NCBI GenBank assembly: GCA_902702965.1
Contig: CACRXP010000001.1
Span: forward strand, 3,637,325 to 3,701,324
Direction of reading: 5' to 3'
From: Spirometra erinaceieuropaei
Taxonomy: Eukaryota > Platyhelminthes > Cestoda > Diphyllobothriidea > Diphyllobothriidae
DNA length: 64,000 bases
Shown: positions 62,001-64,000 of the stretch, piece by piece
How positions within the stretch are numbered: the stretch's first letter is position 1
How the letters are laid out: the number at the start of each line of letters is the position of its first letter
Notes under the pieces: generated by a model
What the model was told of the DNA's origin: nothing
Database searches by the model: none
The model's input: only the letters and a program-made list of their open reading frames with translations
Translations under genes and position numbers: made by a program

Positions 62001-63795
62001 ACTGGAATTGCTAAATGGTAATGCAACGGCTGCTCTGACCCAAAGTTAGTGGGGAATAAGGAAACTCTTTTAGAACCTAAATATACACCTTTTTCTGGCA
62101 TAAAATGTAAAGACAATGTTATTTTCTACCAAACAAGTAAAAGAAAGCATATTGTTGTGCATGTTTTCCATAAGAAATATTTGAATTTATATGACCATCG
62201 AAAATAAATGTGAAAAATGCATGCTACTTAAGTAGCCATTTTTTACCAAGTGTGGCTGTTATGGGAGGTCGACAGGAAGGGCATTTAAAAGCCGACTTCA
62301 TGGTGAGTCTAAAATACTATGGGATTTTGTTGTTTGATAAGCAACATTACAACCCTACCTGGGTAATCCTTTCTAATCAAAAATGCATTTCAGAGTTTCG
62401 GCCAACATTTCCTGAGATCGTTCACGCACTGTACATGATCGCTAGGCAAAACATTTCACACAAGTGACGTCAAACCATACAGTTTTCGCAAAGTCTCACC
62501 CTTAGGGGCGCCACGGCAGTCTGATTGGCTGGCATTAACCCGAGGCCGGAAGGTGAAGTAGACTACGCAGGCATGGTAAGAAGAGGTATGCTGATAAGAT
62601 CACTCGTAACTCATAATTCAGAAAAACCACTAACACTGGCTGCTTGGCAATGACGCAGCATGAGACCCCAGTTAGGGAACAAAAACTAGAACATCGTGTA
62701 ACACGGGTTTTATGGGTGGGGCTAAGCGGCGGAAAAGAGAGCGCGATAGTAGTTAAACATTGGGATAAATGCTGAGGTGGCATATTGTGTCTTCGCATTA
62801 AATTTCTCTACAGATTCCTACAAAAGAACCCGATCCGCGAGGACTGATGAGATTGTCACTATATCTGACTGTGTAGGCAAAAGTCGAGCACTTTTCCCGG
62901 TTCTTCCAGTTTGTTTTCACAATAAAAGTAAATTACATTTCACCTAGTTACGAAAGTGCGGAAGCGTCAATTATCGAAAATGCGAGGACGCAGTATGCCC
63001 TGATGACCTAGCTTTTGTTCCGAGTGGGATCGTAAACTGCGTTCTTGCCGGCTGCTCTACCAAATCACAGTCAGATCGCAGTCCTTACCTGGGTACAGAA
63101 GAAAGTCCCCACCCATTTTCATGGCCGAGCCGGTCACGCAGAAGCCCCTGGACCAGAGATCCGCGAAGACGCGACACTTTAAAATGACCTTTTCTTCATC
63201 CACTTCAGGTGCCGCTGAGTCCGAGGAGCAGGCAGCACCCGTTCGGGCCTTTGAGGACAGTGCGATGAGCCAGCGTACAACTGAAAACGCCAAACAATTT
63301 CATGCGAATGAAGTGAGGTTTCAGCTAGAACCTAAGGTAGATTGTAATCAGAGGAACTAGTTGGCTGCACGACAATTTAAAAAAGTGCAAAGAGGTGTGT
63401 CAAGTGTCATAAATGGCTTTTCCTACTTGCGGGGAGGCCTTCGGCGTGCAGATGTTCAGGCACATCCACCTGTTGATGTTCACCATGGCGCCGCCATTCC
63501 CGTGGAGTAGGTCGGGGCCGGTGGATGGGGACATAGGCATGCAGCTGTTCGATCGAAGATTGGCTACCGCTAGCGTAGCTGTCGGTGATCAACTCGTCCA
63601 AGGTCGGCTGCCGCGTCCCGAGTAAGGAGTTTTCTCCCTTAACCGCCTCCTCTTCATCCTGCTGCTCAGGCGAATCGAAGGCGCTCTCGCTGCTTTCGTC
63701 ATCCATATAATCGATAGAATGGTCTTCCAATTGCGTTCGCCGACGCTTCCGACGACGTAGAAGTTTCTTCAGGCGCTTCTTGGAGATTCGAACAC
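59038..63795 (-). CDS. TSEN34: tRNA-splicing endonuclease catalytic subunit Sen34, 3' part, three exons
   Basis: Sen34 cuts the 3' splice site of intron-containing pre-tRNAs within the four-subunit nuclear endonuclease. Exons in coding order are 63484-63795, 63089-63280 and 59038-59255, in phase and ending in a stop; the start and N-terminal domain lie beyond the window. The first exon encodes a basic stretch, an acidic Ser/Glu-rich linker and a HRPRPTPREW segment resembling the linker end of the human protein. The second has VFADLWSRGFCVTGSAMKMG and GGDFLLYPG. The third has DPLFYHASHIVC and ANSVRKVLLL. The catalytic Tyr (LLYPG), His (FYHASHI) and Lys (VRKVLLL) are all present. Intron 2 is 3833 bp and holds two fold-back elements; intron 1 is 203 bp. 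The two catalytic exons are near certain. The first is supported by phase and position and is less sure. Confidence 0.88.
59405..60400. mobile_element. Fold-back inverted-repeat element, copy D
   Basis: About 996 bp. The left arm starts near TGCGGTAGGTGGGCTAACTC and the right arm ends GTTATCCCACCTACTGTA. The outer 60 bp are almost perfectly inverted (CATGAAATGTCAGCCGAAAT against its complement). It belongs with copy C in the TACAGTAGGTGGG subfamily; the first bases of the left end are mutated. The loop direction matches copy A. It lies in TSEN34 intron 2. Confidence 0.85.
60401..61434. other. Spacer between two fold-back elements
   Basis: This is the part of TSEN34 intron 2 between copies D and B. 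I see no exon. A GCAGCTGGTTGTTAATG block near 60805 faintly resembles sequence upstream of the 33612 repeat, too weakly to call. Confidence 0.35.
61430..62438. mobile_element. Fold-back inverted-repeat element, copy B, with 5-bp target duplication
   Basis: The element itself is 61435-62433 (999 bp), from TACAGTGCGTGACCGATCTC to the inverted ending CGTTCACGCACTGTA, flanked on both sides by CATGA. Arms and loop match copy A, but the loop is inverted relative to A: TTATGAGATTTTTAAGACCG stands at the left here and its complement at the right in A. It lies in TSEN34 intron 2. Confidence 0.88.
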
Positions 63796-64000
63796 CTGGA
63801 TGAGATAATTACTTCAGGATGTGACTATAGGTCTACTGTATCCCCGGGAATATTTTGCTTTTTCCGGAATTATGCGCAGGCTCACCTTTATTACTTGGGT
63901 GGGGCGTACCTATTCCTATGCCCTGCTTGGGGGGGGGGGCACATAAGTCAGTCATACCGATTTTCTAAGACCGTGAAATGTCTATTCACGCAGCATCGCG
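63796..64000. other. TSEN34 intron at window edge
   Basis: This is presumed intronic sequence upstream of the first visible TSEN34 exon. The last 40 bases (TTTTCTAAGACCGTGAAATG and on) resemble the loop border of the fold-back family and may be a further, truncated copy running out of the window. Confidence 0.35.

Noticed and set aside
63407..63483. Continuation of the first TSEN34 exon to the stop at 63407
   Set aside because: A G/GTGAAC donor at 63483 keeps the phase needed by the next exon; reading on ends in an unrelated tail.
1..64000. CRISPR array, bacterial operon or phage-like system
   Set aside because: Genes are intron-split animal genes. No regularly spaced direct repeats with unique spacers are present; regular repeats are microsatellites.

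Overview
The window is nuclear DNA of a repeat-rich invertebrate, most likely a flatworm and probably a tapeworm of the Spirometra/Dibothriocephalus kind. The host genes are animal housekeeping genes split by introns. One gene has introns of only 31 to 44 bp, TTAGGG-type interstitial tracts occur, and the spacers are packed with CR1-, RTE-, Penelope- and Gypsy-type retroelement remains. The group assignment is inference; that the genome is an intron-containing animal genome is seen directly.

Four host genes are present, all on the minus strand. From right to left (5' to 3' on that strand) they are: (1) the 3' part of TSEN34, a catalytic subunit of the tRNA-splicing endonuclease, at 59038-63795, with its 5' end outside the window; (2) a complete PORCN, the Wnt O-acyltransferase porcupine, as ten exons across 34915-53929; (3) a complete cornichon gene (CNIH), an ER cargo receptor, as five small exons at 11553-12146; (4) a complete PRPF19, the U-box/WD40 ubiquitin ligase of the spliceosome, as six exons at 2148-11398. 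I joined exons by hand from protein similarity, GT/GC-AG boundaries and reading phase. Every junction keeps frame, giving 504, 144 and 536 residues for PORCN, CNIH and PRPF19.

Between and inside the genes lie mobile elements. 2717-3713, 47915-48840, 59405-60400 and 61435-62433 are four copies of one roughly 1 kb fold-back element: two arms of about 380 bp in inverted order around a loop of about 240 bp. All four sit in or between host introns. Retroelements are an RTE-type relic at 12900-15960 (minus), a decayed CR1 at 19268-21460 (minus), a CR1 tail at 24560-24785 (plus), a CR1 with an open 825-codon frame at 43150-45991 (plus, in PORCN intron 3), a CR1 3'-UTR fragment near 32795-32930, a Penelope GIY-YIG fragment at 50432-51010 (minus), and two Gypsy fragments at 17905-18525 and 27085-27800 (plus). 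Short dispersed families are a tRNA-headed SINE (about 22600 and a cluster at 36215-36835), a second SINE-like pair near 56040-56412, a 240-265 bp inverted-terminal-repeat element that can carry telomere-like TTAGGG units (30047, about 38035, 58337), and a GC-rich repeat of about 250 bp (about 590, 6425, 7270, 25497, 33612). Long (CTT)n, (ACT)n and (ATG)n microsatellites are also present.

The four host genes are not one pathway: they serve RNA splicing, ER export, Wnt lipidation and tRNA splicing. Only CNIH and PRPF19 look possibly linked, lying 154 bp apart on one strand with an acceptor-like TTTTTAG three bases before the PRPF19 start codon.
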